64,000 nucleotides of DNA from Acanthornis magna (taxonomy: Eukaryota > Chordata > Aves > Passeriformes > Acanthizidae). Shown here in pieces: positions 1 to 11,092 of this stretch. The stretch covers positions 62,001-126,000 of the forward strand of contig JAWUZG010000978.1 of assembly GCA_036785705.1 (NCBI GenBank), written 5' to 3'. Numbering within the stretch: the stretch's first letter is position 1; each line of letters starts with the position of its first letter. A model generated the notes under the pieces. The model was not told where the DNA came from and searched no databases. It worked only from the letters and a program-made list of their open reading frames with translations. The position numbers and the translations under genes were made by a program.

Positions 1-27
1 CTGGACCATCGCCGCCCCATCCCGCAG
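1..27 (+). other. 3' end of a possible 5' noncoding exon
   Basis: The first 27 bases end in CATCCCGCAG followed by GTGAGG, a good splice donor. The same sequence recurs on the minus strand near 13970 and near 15525, upstream of the zinc-finger gene at 12083-13158. I infer the first, untranslated exon of a zinc-finger gene whose promoter lies left of the window. No coding frame can be assigned. Confidence 0.35.
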
Positions 28-499
28 GTGAGGGGGGAAGGGGAGATCGCCCCAAATATCCGGGGGGTCCCTGGGTTTGTGATGTTTTTGGGGGTGATCT
101 TTGGAGCTTGCAGGACTCCAAACCCGAGCCGCAGATGCCACTCGGGGGAAATTGGGGGTCCCCAGGAGGTGTTTCTGGGGTGTCCCAGTGACGGTGCCGG
201 CAGAGCCCCGATGGGGGCGGGGGATGCGGGTCCCCCCGCGGTGGGGGTTGGGCTCTGCCCGGGCCGGGCCCTCCAAGCTCTGCCCGGGGCCACGTGCGGA
301 CCGGCGGGGGAGGGGGGGACAGCAGTTTTGGGGACCCCCGGGAGCCTCGGCTTCCCTAAGCGGGACCCCAGGGAGAGGAGAGGAGAGCCCCAGAACTGCG
401 GAGCGGGGACCCCGCGAGGGGCAATCCCTGGGATTGCTGGGACCCCTGGTGGGGGGCTCTGGGGGCTGGAGGGGCGGGATGGCCCAAAGGGGTTCAGGG
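28..499. other. GC-rich intron-like flank of zinc-finger unit
   Basis: This GC-rich stretch has no convincing gene. It resembles 1720-2100, 5565-5950 and, inverted, 13430-13800, which flank the three zinc-finger genes. It is therefore a fourth copy of the same 5' flank. Confidence 0.5.
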
Positions 500-1690
500 C
501 TGCCGGGTCCTGGAAGTGGCTGCTCCCAGTATGGGCCCAGTTGCCCCCCCCCACCCCGTGTGGTTCCAGTTTCCTCGTCACTCCCAGGATGAGCCCAGTC
601 ACTCCCACTCATGCCCTGTTGTGATGCAATTTGCCCCCAGCATGGTCCCAGTTCCCGCCAGCACATTCCCAGTCTCTCCCACTATGGTCCCAGTCACCAC
701 CAGCATGGTCTCAGGCACTCCCAGTATATCCCAGTTGCCCTGAACATTCTCTTAGTCATTCCCAGGCACTCCCAGTTCCCTCAGCATGGTTCACTTGCCC
801 CCAGGATTATCCCAGTCACTGCCAGTAGATCCCAGTTGCCAGCAGCATGCACCCTCTCATTCCCAGTTGCTCCCAGTATATCCCCAGTTGGCTCCCAGCA
901 TGGGCCTAGTAGCTCCCAGTAAGCCCCAGTCAGGATCGGCTGACACCCACTATCATCCCAGTATGATCCCAGTCTCTCCCAGTATGATGCTAGTGGCCCC
1001 CAATGTGATCCCAGTTGCTCCCTGTCAATGCCAGCATGAGCCCAGTGGCCTCCAGTATGATCCCTGCGACTCCCTGTCTCTCCCAGTATATCCCAGTTGC
1101 CCCCAGCATGCTCCCAGACATTCCCACTTCCTCCCAGTTGCTTTCAGCATGATTCCAGTTGGCCACAGCTGCTCCAAGTCAATCCCAGTATGATTCCAGT
1201 CACTCTCAGTGTGATCCCAGTCTCCCCCAGCATGGGCCCAGATGCTCCCACTGTGATCCCAGTATGATTCCAGTTGCCCCCAGCATAGTTCAGTTGTTCC
1301 CAGTTCCTTGCAGTATGATCCCACTTGCCCCCAGTGGCCCCAAGTACAGTCCCAGTCCCTCTCAGCAGGGTCCCAGTCATGCCCAGTTGCCCCAGTGTGG
1401 TCCCAGCTGTTCCGAGGGTGGTTCCAATCAGCCCAGTGTGGTTTCAGACACTCCCAGTATATCCCAGTTGGTCTCAGCATGCTCATAGTCATTCCCAATC
1501 AGTGCCAATTGCCCCAGTAAGGTTCTAGTTCCCTCAGAATGATCCCAGTCTTTCCCAGTTACTCCCAGTTGCTGCCAGTATGATCCCAGTTGTCCCAGCT
1601 GTGGTCTCAGTCCCCCTCAGCATGGTTCCAGTAGCTTCCAGTTGATCCCTGTTGCTCCCAATGTGTCCAGAGTTTCCTCCCAACATGGGC
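500..1690. repeat. TCCCAGT minisatellite, about 15-bp degenerate unit
   Basis: About 1.2 kb of variants of TCCCAGTATGATCCCAGT, with CCCAG recurring roughly every 14-16 bases. The other strand reads as an open frame rich in W-D-H-T-G, which is a by-product of a near-multiple-of-three period. A shorter copy (5115-5530) precedes the second zinc-finger gene, so the array belongs to the duplicated unit. Confidence 0.85.
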
Positions 1691-2281
1691 CCAGTAACCC
1701 CCAGTCAGGTTATGCAAATGCCCCTCAGGGGGACATTGGGGGGTCCCCGGGAGATGTTTTTGGGGGGTCCTGGTGGCTGCTGCTGGCAGATCCCCACAGG
1801 TTGGGGGTTGGGCTCTGCCTGGGGCCACATGGGGATCACACAGGACTGGTGGGCAATTGGGGACACCGGTTTTGGGGACCCCTGGGAGAGCTGTGGGAGG
1901 GGGGAATGGAGAGGGGCGATAGTGGAGCTGGGGGACCTCCAGTAGCCTGGATGGGGGAGACCTGGGACCCTGAAATAGGGACACCGAGAGGGAAGACCCT
2001 TGGGATTCCTAGGATCCCCAGTAGTCTGGGGAAGGCAGCAACACTGGAGAGGGGGGATCCCCAGTACACATGGTACCCCCAACAACCCAGCCGGGGGAAG
2101 CCAAGAAACCCAAAGAGGAGAGATCAGATACGGGGAATTTTTGTGAGAGTCTTTTTTGGGGCTGCATCTTGGTGGTCTGGAGGTTTTTATGAACCCCAGA
2201 TGTCTGCTGACTCCTAAAGAAGGAATTGGACAAAGCAATCTTCAAACCCAATGCAGTCAACCTTGTTTTCCCTCCACACCA
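1691..2281. other. GC-rich 5' flank of first zinc-finger gene
   Basis: Non-coding sequence shared with 5531-6281 and, inverted, with 13200-13800. It ends in a pyrimidine tract and CAG at 2281, a likely acceptor for the short first coding exon. Confidence 0.5.
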
Positions 2282-3376
<1,095 letters not shown>

Positions 3377-3490
3377 GGGAAGTACTATGAGTGCCCTGAG
3401 TGCAGGAAGAGCTTCGTGTGCTGCTCCAACTCCATCCCCCATCCGAGGAGCCACGTTGGGAAGAGCCCTGGTAACCCACATTCCCTGTGA
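3377..3490 (+). other. Vestigial eighth zinc finger after the stop codon
   Basis: In frame after the TAA is a degenerate C2H2 finger starting YECPECRKSF, with one histidine replaced by proline, ending at TGA 3488-3490. The same remnant follows the stop in the other two genes, and a similar finger is translated in the fragment at 16578-16790. I infer that the family's stop was gained before the unit was duplicated. Confidence 0.7.
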
Positions 3491-3880
3491 CCCACAGTGG
3501 GAAGACACCTGGCAGGTGGTGTCCACATCCTTCTGGATCTCCATAGGCATCTGGATGAACACAGGGGCAGGACCATCCATGGGAACTCTGACTGAAATCG
3601 GAAATTCATTGGGAAGAGTGGATTTGTAGACTTTACACTCACAAAAATCTCACCTGCTCTGTCCAAGTGTTTCTTCTGGTGGCATCAAGCAGTGCTGGAT
3701 GATCTTGGAGGTCTTTTCTAACTTAATTTCGTTCTTCATTCTGTCAAAACAACCCAAATTGAGGTTTAAATACAGAAATTAAACAAAGGGATCTAAAGCC
3801 ACACCATTTTACCTTGATTTTGGAAGGTCAATATGTGTTTGGTTCACAGGATTATTTGGGAAGGTTTGGGTGTTGTGGGG
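3491..3880. other. 3' flank of zinc-finger unit
   Basis: No gene seen. 3640-3830 matches 11710-11900 in inverted orientation, showing that the duplicated unit extends past the gene's 3' end. Confidence 0.5.
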
Positions 3881-3883
3881 CCG

Positions 3884-4110
3884 CTGACCCAGGCAGACAG
3901 GGCCACGATCTTGTAGCTGTGCCGGCAGAACAGGGGGTTCAGATGAGCCTGTCTGTCCTCCAGGAATTCCTGTTGTCTGTCCCAGTCCCTGGCTTGGGTC
4001 TCCCCATTTGGGGTGTGCCCCCCAATGTGGCCAAATTGCTGCTGAAATGCCCAAGCTGCTCCTGGTTGTGGATGTTCCTGTCCACCAACCTCTCCTCATC
4101 AGGGCCATGG
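3884..4110 (-). pseudogene. MHC class II beta chain, beta-1 domain exon remnant
   Basis: On the minus strand the sequence reads ERLVDRNIHNQEQLGHFSSN, then after a frame slip TPNGETQARDWDRQQEFLED, then CRHSYKI. This is the order of the class II beta-1 domain: the VDR strand, the segment before the helix, the helix with W-D, and the CRHNYE end with its conserved cysteine. The amino half of the domain is missing. The frame slip and the lost residues make it non-functional. It lies tail-to-tail with the zinc-finger pseudogene, exactly as at 11430-11655. Confidence 0.7.
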
Positions 4111-4190
4111 GGTCTGGCAGGGGCTTTGTGGCTCTTGGGGGCATTTGTGGTGCTAGGAGGGAGGTTGGGAGCTTCTGTGAGGGAGATATA

Positions 4191-5125
4191 CATTACTATG
4201 AAAAAAAGAAAATAACGGCACAGCTTGTTCCGATGGTACTTAGAGTTTCTTGTGCGATCTCCGAGCTGGCTCCGAGCCAGAAACCAGTGGGGTGGGAGAG
4301 ACATTGCTGCTCAGGGGCTGAATATTTCGGAAACTAAAGTATCAGGTAACAACTGGAGGTTGCAGAGGTCTGTGATAAGTGAGTGAATGATAAATGCTGC
4401 CTTTCGCATATATGAATTTAACATTTACAAGTGATGTGTACTGTATAAAAAGAATAGTGTTAAGATAAAAATATAATTAAGTAGAAAAAGGTTAGGGTAA
4501 ATTGTAACTTCGAAATAGTTGTGATATGTTAGAAAACGTAGTAATAAATACATGGTAATAAATGTCTTTTAAGTGGATAAACCACAGAGCCGGGGATCAA
4601 GACATGTTAAACAAAGAAGATAACCACAGGCATCCCAGCAAGTCTGTTATCTTGACTCATACCTCCCAAAAGGAGCTGTCACCTACAAATTAAGTTGGAA
4701 CTGAGGAAACATCGATGGGAGGATTTCAGCCTTCAGTTCTGAGGCAATCCAGAGGATCCGAGACTCCAAGACAGGCGCCGCGCTGGCAGAAGTGGGTAGG
4801 GATAGGAGGGGGGAGTTGAGTGAAGTGTAAATTACCTTCAAGGCTTAATGAATATGTAACAGTTAAAGAAAGTACTTAAGTTCACAGTACAACGGATGGG
4901 TGTACCTCTGGCAAAATTGCTAAGCGCCCAGCGCTGGTTTTGCCTTTGCTCTATTAAATGTTCAAAATTATGTAGTAAAAATTTCAGCTTGTGAACTCAT
5001 TTATATCAGGTCCCAGACCGCACGTTGGATTCCTTCATTTCAAGTTGAAAGCTCAGCTCCACTTTTCACTCTGATTTGTAATGATGAATGTAAACATTCA
5101 ACAAAATTCCCATAGAAAGACCCCA
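4191..5125. repeat. 935-bp segment duplicated at 61981-62920
   Basis: Starting at CATTACTATGAAAAAAAG and ending at AGAAAGACCCCA, this segment is nearly identical to 61981-62920 in the same orientation. It contains a complete LTR plus flanking sequence on both sides, so it was copied as DNA and is not two separate insertions. The right edge runs straight into the second TCCCAGT array. Confidence 0.85.
4371..5008 (+). mobile_element. Solo LTR, about 640 bp (family A)
   Basis: Starts TGTGATAAGTGAG and ends CTCATTTATATCA, giving TG...CA ends with a short inverted repeat. It is flanked by GGTC on both sides, a 4-bp target duplication. A polyadenylation-like region (CTCTATTAAATG, AATAAA in sister copies) lies about 60 bases before the end. 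Four sister copies are at 17183-17823 (minus), 59677-60320, 60325-60967 and 62161-62803. The 4-bp duplication suggests a gammaretrovirus-like (ERV1) source. Confidence 0.75.
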
Positions 5126-5530
5126 GTGGCCCCTATTATAGTCCCAGTCCCTCTCATCAGTGTCCCAGTCACGCCCAGTGTGGCCCCAGACTTGCTCCCA
5201 CTTGCATGCAGCATGGTCCCAACTGTTCTGTGTGGTTCCAGTTACAGACACTCCCAGTATATCCCAGTGTCCCTCAGCATGCTCATAGTCATTCCCAGGC
5301 TCTCCCTGTTTCACCATGTAAGGTTTCACTTAAATCAGAATGATCCCAGTTTTTCCCAGTTACTCCCTGTTGCCTCCAGCATGATCCTGGTTTCAATCAG
5401 TTTCCCAAAGTGTGGTCCCAGTTTGTCCCAGTATGATCCCAGTTGCCCCAGCTGTGGTCTCTGTCCCCCTCAGCATGGTTCCAGTAGCTTCCAGTTTATC
5501 TCAGTTGCTCCCAATGTGTCCAGAGTTTCC
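5115..5530. repeat. TCCCAGT minisatellite, second copy
   Basis: A shorter array of the same 15-bp-type unit as 500-1690, ending in the same downstream sequence (CAGAGTTTCCTCC). Its left end abuts the 4191-5125 segment, which probably replaced the rest of the array. Confidence 0.8.
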
Positions 5531-6281
5531 TCCGAACATGGACCCAGTAACCCCCAGTCAGGTTATGCAAATACCTCTCGGGGACATTGGGGGGTCTCTG
5601 GGAGTTGTTTCTGGGGGGTCCCAGTGGTGGTGTTGCCAGAGCCATGGCGGGGAGGTGTGGATCTCTGCCCGGGGCCACGTGGGGAACGCAGAGGACCAAT
5701 GGGAGATGGGAGACACCAGTTTTGGGGACCCCGGGGAGAGCTGTGGGAGGTGGGAGTGGAGAGGGGCAATAGCAGAGCCGGGGGACCCCCGGCAAGCTGG
5801 CAGGGGTCCCCTGGCACCCTGAAACAGGGGCACTGAGAGGTGGGAGCCCCAGGAGCCCCGGCAGCCTGCAGAGAGAGACGGGGAGAGGGGATCCCTGGGA
5901 CCCCCAAAATCCCCAGATTCTCTAGGTGGGACCCCACAGAGAGGAGACCCCCAGAACTCCAAAGTGGGGAACTTGGAGAGGAGGATCCCTGGGATTCCTG
6001 GGATCCCCTGCAGTCTGGGGAGGGTGGGGACACTGGAGAGGGGGGCATCCCATTCACACGGGACCCCCAACAACCCAGAGAGGGGGGATGCCAAGAACTG
6101 CAAAGAGGAGAGACCAGAGAAGGGGAACTCCTGAGACAGTCTTTTCTGGGGTTGAATCTTGCTGTTCTGGAGGTCTTCATGGACCCCAGATGCCCAGTGA
6201 CTTCTAGAGATGGAATTGGACAGGGTGACCTTTAAACCCAATGTAGTCACCCCTTGTTTTCCCCCAAAGGAGGATTTCCCA
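5531..6281. other. GC-rich 5' flank of second zinc-finger gene
   Basis: Homologous to 1691-2281. No coding exon seen. It may hold the intron between a noncoding first exon and the first coding exon. Confidence 0.5.
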
Positions 6282-6329
6282 TTCCCAAACCTTGGCTGGA
6301 TGGAGTAGGAGGCTGCGAGGAAGAGGAAG

Positions 6330-7372
6330 ATGCCTCAGGACCCCCAGGCAGGTGAGGAGGAAGTCACTGCCTCTTTCCTCCTCTCTTCTCCTCCATCTCC
6401 CAGCCCAGAATCACCCCCGGCTGCAGGACAACCCTGCTGCTGACGCCGTTCTGCCGGGGACGGACTGGGGGGATGTCCTTCCCCTTCCCACTGGCATGGA
6501 GGCAAATCCCAAATCCTCTCCTTGTCCATTTTCCCCCAGAACACGAGCTGATGACCGGGGAGGAGAGATCCTTGGGGCAGAACCTCATGGAAGAGGCCAT
6601 TTTGATCAGCTCCACGGTGCAGGAATCCAATGGGGAGGAAATGCCCCAAAGATCCCACACGAGGAGAGGCTGCAAACCCAGGGCAGAGCGCTCTGAGGAG
6701 GAAAGACCCATCCTGTGCCAGGAAGGTGACCAGAGCTTCAGGCAGAGCTCAGAGCAGGTGATCCATGAGCAGCTTCATGATAGGGAGAAGTCCGTCAGGT
6801 GTGGGCAATGTGGGAAGAGCTTCAGCCGGAGCTCCAACCTGATCGTCCACCAGAGGATCCACATGGGGCAGAGGCCCTATGAGTGTAGAGAATGTGGGAA
6901 GAGCTTCAGCCAGAGCTGCAGCCTGATTGTCCATCAGTGGAGCCATACTGGGGAGAGGCCCTATGAGTGTCCCAAGTGTGGGAAGAGGTTTCAGTCCTCC
7001 TCCAGCCGCCTTCTACATGAACAGATTCACAGAGAGGAGAGGCCCTTCCACTGCCCCGAGTGTGGGAAGAGCTTCAAGGAGAACTGCAGCCTCATTGGGC
7101 ACCGGCGCATCCACACTGGGGAGAGACCCTACGAGTGTCCCAAGTGTGGGAAGAGGTTTCAGACCAGCTCCGGTCTCCTCGTACATCAGCGGATTCACAC
7201 AGAGGAGAGGCCCTTCCACTGCTCTGACTGCAGGAAGGGCTTCAAGTGCAACTCCGACCTCATCACCCACCGGCGCATCCACACCGGGGAGAGGCCCTAT
7301 GAGTGTCCTGAGTGTGGGAAGAGCTTCTCCAGGAGCTCTCACTTGATCCAACACCAACGGAGGCACCAATAA
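6330..7372 (+). CDS. C2H2 zinc-finger protein, seven fingers
   Basis: Two exons are modelled. The first is 6330-6351 (MPQDPQA), ending G before GTGAGG. The second, 6540-7372, follows a TTTTCCCCCAG acceptor. Both sides are phase 1, giving 284 residues. The start expected from the minus-strand relative (ATG 6300-6302) is followed two codons later by TAG (6306-6308), so I use the next in-frame ATG at 6330. The protein has an acidic spacer ([11 protein letters not shown]...), then seven C2H2 fingers with TGERPY-type linkers; all zinc ligands are present. It is probably a nuclear DNA-binding regulator; the target is unknown. No KRAB or SCAN domain is visible. An uninterrupted frame also starts at 6473 inside the modelled intron. 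Confidence 0.75.
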
Positions 7373-7470
7373 GGGAAGTCCTGTGAGTGCCCTGAGTGCA
7401 GGAAGAGCTTTGTGCGCTGCTCCAACTTCATCCCCCATCAGAGGAGCCACGTTGGGAAGAGCCCTGTTGA
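7373..7470 (+). other. Vestigial eighth zinc finger after the stop codon
   Basis: Directly after TAA the same frame encodes CECPECRKSF...HQRSH with all four zinc ligands present. It is therefore better preserved than the remnant at 3377-3490. It would be translated only by stop readthrough. Confidence 0.65.
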
Positions 7471-7554
7471 CTCACATTCCCTGTGACCAGCAGTGGGAAG
7501 ACACCTGGCAGGTGGTCTCCACATCCTTCTGGACCTGGATGAACACAGGTCCCC

Positions 7555-7830
7555 TTCTAATGTACATTCCCCCACACTTTTTTTCTTCCTGTCTCTGTTC
7601 CTTTTCTCTAAGTCCAGGGATTTAGCATGGCCTAGGGTGAGTAACAGTCTGTGTCAATTAATGGAATTCCTATGGAATTTATGGTTCCTACCATTGCTGT
7701 TTTCACCTATCAGTGTCTGGCCTTATCTACCAGCAGGCCCCACAGTTTGTTTGTAGAGACATCTCCCTCTCATTCCTTTCATCATTAAGCTTTTAAAGAA
7801 GATATACTAACAATAGAAATAGCAAACAGA
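7555..7830 (-). mobile_element. LTR fragment related to the 27.2-kb provirus
   Basis: Reverse-complemented, this stretch matches the U3 part of the LTR at 27188-27725: shared pieces include ACAAACAAACTG, AGATAAGGCC and CCATAGGAATTCCA in the same order. It is a partial, degenerate copy. Confidence 0.6.
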
Positions 7831-8189
7831 CTGACCACAAGAAGAGCTGAACCAGCACACATCGACAGTGCAGAGAGAGGTGAAAAGTGCACTAACGAGG
7901 AAGACTTTGGGCCTTCGTCCCAAAGACCCCTGCCCAGGACCACCAGAAGGCACTGCACAAGCGCAAGTAGGAGTGAACTTATGTAAATAATTTCTTGGAA
8001 CTAATCATAGTAACTTCACCTAATGTTGCATATGTATGACCTTATAATGAATATGTATACCTTTGTGTAGTAAAAGCTGAGCAAGGAAACATTCAGCATG
8101 CGTGTTTGGAGGAAAGATCCCCCATGCATCCAAGCGCTGAACAAACAAATAACTGCTTTAGAGACCTTTGTCTGTAGAGTTCTATTGTC
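7831..8189. other. No gene recognised
   Basis: AT-richer sequence between the LTR fragment and the SRCR exons. I see no coding exon or repeat that I can name. Confidence 0.4.
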
Positions 8190-8324
8190 GCCCTCTTTGG
8201 TGGGATTCATCTGGAGGGACTCACTGCACTGGGATGGGACTGAAGCCCACCCGGAGCAGTGCCAGTGACTGTCCGGGGGCCTCACCCTGCTCCCACGGGA
8301 ACACTGCTGCTGTCCTTTGCTCAG
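8190..8324 (+). pseudogene. SRCR domain exon, 3' part only
   Basis: The frame reads HCTGMGLKPTRSSASDCPGA and then CSHGNTAAVLCSG, the typical end of a scavenger receptor cysteine-rich domain (C-x-G ... C-x-H ... A-V-x-C-S-G). It ends at TCAG before GTGAGT, a good donor in the phase expected for SRCR exons. The first two thirds of the domain are absent, so this is a fragment. Confidence 0.65.
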
Positions 8325-8433
8325 GTGAGTGTTGGGCAAACCCCAGCCCAGCCGCAGAGGTGCCCAACTGCCCCCAGCAGCAGCCGGGGGATCCCCAGTG
8401 CCCCTGGGGTGCTGACATCTCTGCTGTCCCCAG

Positions 8434-8756
8434 GCCCTGCTGTCTCCATGTCCCTGCGGCTGGTGGGGGTCAGGAGCTGGTGCGACGGGCACGAGGAGAT
8501 CCTGCAGGGCTGGATGTGGGGCAGAGTCCTGGAGGAGCAGTGGGACGTGCAGGGACCAGCACTGTGTGCTGGCAGCTGCGGGATGGCAAGGCAGAGACAG
8601 CCGACACCCCCCGAAAGCTCAGCGGGGTCAGGACCCGTGGGCTGTGAGGGGTCTGCTGGGCAGGGCACGAGGCCCACCTGGCCCTCTGCAGCACCTCCCT
8701 GCCCGAGCAGCACCGTCTGCAGAGCTTTGTGGAGGGCGTTGGAGTCACATGTTGGG
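8434..8756 (+). pseudogene. SRCR domain exon, frameshifted
   Basis: A full-length SRCR exon (323 bp) is bounded by CTGTCCCCAG and by TTGGG before GTGAGC. The first part reads LRLVGVRSWCDGHEEILQG and then WGRVLEEQWD. A second frame continues VCWQLRDGKAETADTPRKLS, and a third ends AHLALCSTSLPEQ...GVGVTCWG. At least two frameshifts and an in-frame TGA at 8645-8647 break it. Only 109 bp separate it from the preceding SRCR fragment, matching the exon-per-domain layout of secreted or membrane SRCR proteins. Its parent gene is not in the window. Confidence 0.75.
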
Positions 8757-8829
8757 GTGAGCAGCAGTGCAGGGCACCCCAGGTGACAGGCTGGGTGGCC
8801 CTGACAGCCACCGTGGGTGGTCCTGCCCC

Positions 8830-9545
8830 AGGGAAAACGCAGGTTCAGTGCTGGAGGCACCACTGAGAGCAGAAGTGCCACCAGCAGATCCAGGCATGGG
8901 GAGGAGATGCACGAGGGCTTCAGATGGGCAAACACAGCAGTGCTGACAAACAGGGACACCACGGCCACGGGAGGGAGGCACGTGGAAAAGGCTTTGTGCC
9001 AGCCCTGCTCAGAGGGGACTCTCAGCACAGCCCTGAAGATCTGCACATAGGAGAAAACAATGAACACGAAACACTCAGAGCCTAAACAGGCACTAACCAC
9101 GATAAGCCAAACTTCCCAGAGGTAATGTGAGTGTGAGCAGGAGAGCCTCAGGATCTGGGGCATTTCACAGAAGAACTGGCCCAGGCCATTGCCCTGGCAC
9201 AGGGGCAGGGAAAATGGATTGGCTGTGTGCAGCAGAGCAGTGAGAAAGCCACTGGCCCAGGCAGCTGCTGCCATGTGGGCACAAGCTCTGCTGCCCAGGA
9301 GGGTCCCGTGGTGCAGGGCTTTGCAGATGGACACAGAGTGGCCATAGGACATGACTGTGGGAAGAAAACACTCTGCAGATGCAAAGCAAAGAAAGAAAAA
9401 GAGCTGAGCAGCACATTCTGCATAGGAGATGGCCCTGGTGTCCCAGAGGGAATTGTGCATGGCTTTGGGGACAGTGGTGCAGATGGAGCCCAGGTCGAGC
9501 AGAGAGAGGCTGAGGAGGAAGAAGAACATGGGGCTGTTGTTCCAA
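8830..9545 (-). pseudogene. Olfactory receptor, family 14 type, truncated
   Basis: The open frame begins NNSPMFFFLLSLSLLDLGS (TM2 region) and runs through TM3-TM7, with SCSHSHYL in extracellular loop 2, FSTCLP before TM6 and SVVPPALN in TM7. The amino end including TM1 is missing upstream of 9545. The conserved DRYVAIC at the end of TM3 reads GHSVSIC. After PPALN the sequence leaves the family, so the NPLIY end and the C-terminal tail are lost. The reading frame itself runs on into the SRCR sequence on the opposite strand by chance. Receptors of this group are seven-helix odorant GPCRs; this copy cannot be functional. Confidence 0.85.
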
Positions 9546-9559
9546 ACGAGTGTTTGAGA

Positions 9560-9752
9560 TGATTTAAAGAATCACCAGCAAGGCAGGGTAGGTAAAAACC
9601 AGACTTTATATAAAGTGATGGCACAACAGAGTTCATTGGCACAGTTCACTCTACTCCTGACTAGATGGTTAAGGGACTGAGGAAAAAAAGCAACAAACAG
9701 ACTCCAGTCCATCAATCCAAACCAAAATAAATCAAGATCTGTGTATGTGTAT

Positions 9753-9812
<60 letters not shown>

Positions 9813-9995
9813 CAAAAGGACAGAAAAGGGTAAAAGTGGAATATGGCCCAAAGGCTTGACAGCACTTAACAGTACTTGAAGTCGTAACTTAACAATTTAG
9901 CCAAGGAACCACACTTAAGAGCATTTAACTTACTTACTAACAGGCCTAACTTACTTAGATACCCAAAGGACTTAAACACCTAAGAGAGCAGCACT
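9560..9995 (+). mobile_element. Unclassified element with internal (TG)n
   Basis: TTCATTGGCACAG..., a (TG)n tract (about 9741-9811), GACAAAAGGACAG and then a TTAACAGTACTT-rich tail. The same order occurs inverted at 18500-19035 and, split by an LTR, at 57530-57745 plus 59028-59300. I infer an old retroelement or LTR whose (TG)n expanded independently in each copy. Confidence 0.6.
9741..9811. repeat. (TG)n microsatellite
   Basis: About 35 TG units with a few interruptions at the left end, inside the element above. Confidence 0.95.
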
Positions 9996-10899
9996 TTTCC
10001 TGTATTTGCCATAAGCAGATACGAAAGCACAGAGACAGACAGAGTCAGTGCCAGGGACCTGTCAGAAATTCCCCTCCAAGGCAGGGAAATGCTCACTCTG
10101 GATGCTTTTGCATCTCCCCAGAGGGTGAAGGGTTGAGCCTCGAGGAGTGGGGGATCGGCCCAGGGTCGCTCGTTGTTCGGGATGCCCCAAGTGCAGCAAA
10201 CGGGAGAGTTCCCAGCTCGGAGAGCCCCCACTCAGAGGGAGGAGCTGCTCCAGGAGAGCTCCAAGGGGCTCATTTTGGATTGCTGTTGATAGGGCCCCAA
10301 GAGATGGGCTTTAGTCAGAGCAAAGTTTCATCCTGGTGGCACTTCGGATCAACAGCTTTTGGTGACAGTGTGAGAACAGGGATGTGGTACCACTGAGGGA
10401 AGAAAAACAGTTCCCAAGGCTGTTCCTAAAGAAAGCAGGAGCTCATTGGACAGCAGCAGTGCCTGGGAGCAGACAGTGTTTGTGATCAGCTGCACAGGAG
10501 CTGAGCCCAGGGGCTGTTGGTCAGGGCTGAGGCCTAAGGAGCATTTCTCAGATCGCAGGGTGCCTGAAAAGATGTGGGAGGGGATAATTCACACCCTCAG
10601 TGTGGCCCCAGTCCCTCCCAGTATTTCCATGTCCATGCTCCAAGTGCTGCTCCCAGCCCTGATCCGTGGGGATGGCAATGTCCCGCTCCCTTCGCGGGGC
10701 AGTGTCACACCTGAGCCAGGTGTGCAGAGCAGGACCTTGCCCTGAGCCCAAGCACTGTCCCACCTGCAGGAGCTGCTTCCCATCGGCCTCTTCCTGCTGC
10801 GGCCCCAAGCCCAGCTTGGAGCTAAACAAAGGGCGCTGGCTCGGGGTCATCCCCTGGCAGGGGCTGCACACCCCCTCTGCCCCCTCCCCAAATTCCCAC
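9996..10899. other. No gene recognised; short TCCCAGT trace
   Basis: No convincing exon. Around 10590-10640 a few TCCCAGT-like units occur. The right end lies just downstream of MHC class II beta exon remnants on the minus strand and may be that gene's 3' region. Confidence 0.35.
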
Positions 10900-11092
10900 C
10901 TGGGGGCAGCAGGAGCTGGGTCAGGAGCCCTGTGGGGAGGGAAAAGGGGTGACACTGGCATGGGGGGGCACACACGCTCTGGGGAACACACACAACCCCT
11001 GGGGACCCCCCCTCACCTTCTCCCACAGCACCAGGAGGAGGAACCCCAACATGGAGCCCCCAAACCCCTGGCAGCATCTTGGGGGGCAGGGT
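10900..11092 (-). pseudogene. MHC class II beta transmembrane and cytoplasmic exon remnants
   Basis: On the minus strand an acceptor (GCCCCCAG at 11093) opens a 76-bp exon, 11092-11017, reading KMLPGV and, after a one-base slip, GGSMLGFLLLVLWEK before GTGAGG. This matches the class II beta connecting/TM pattern KMLTGxGGFVLGxxFLxLG. A 30-bp exon, 10929-10900 (GLLTQLLLPP), follows, between CCCACAG and GTGGGA, like the tiny cytoplasmic exons of these genes. The one-base insertion breaks the frame. No beta-2 domain exon was found upstream. Confidence 0.5.

Noticed and set aside
1025..1498. W-D-H-T-G-rich protein of 157 residues
   Set aside because: It is a translated minisatellite; start and end have no gene signals.
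6473..6539. Start at 6473 for the second zinc-finger gene
   Set aside because: It lies in the modelled intron just before a strong acceptor; the spliced model keeps phase and matches the relative. It remains an alternative for an unspliced transcript.
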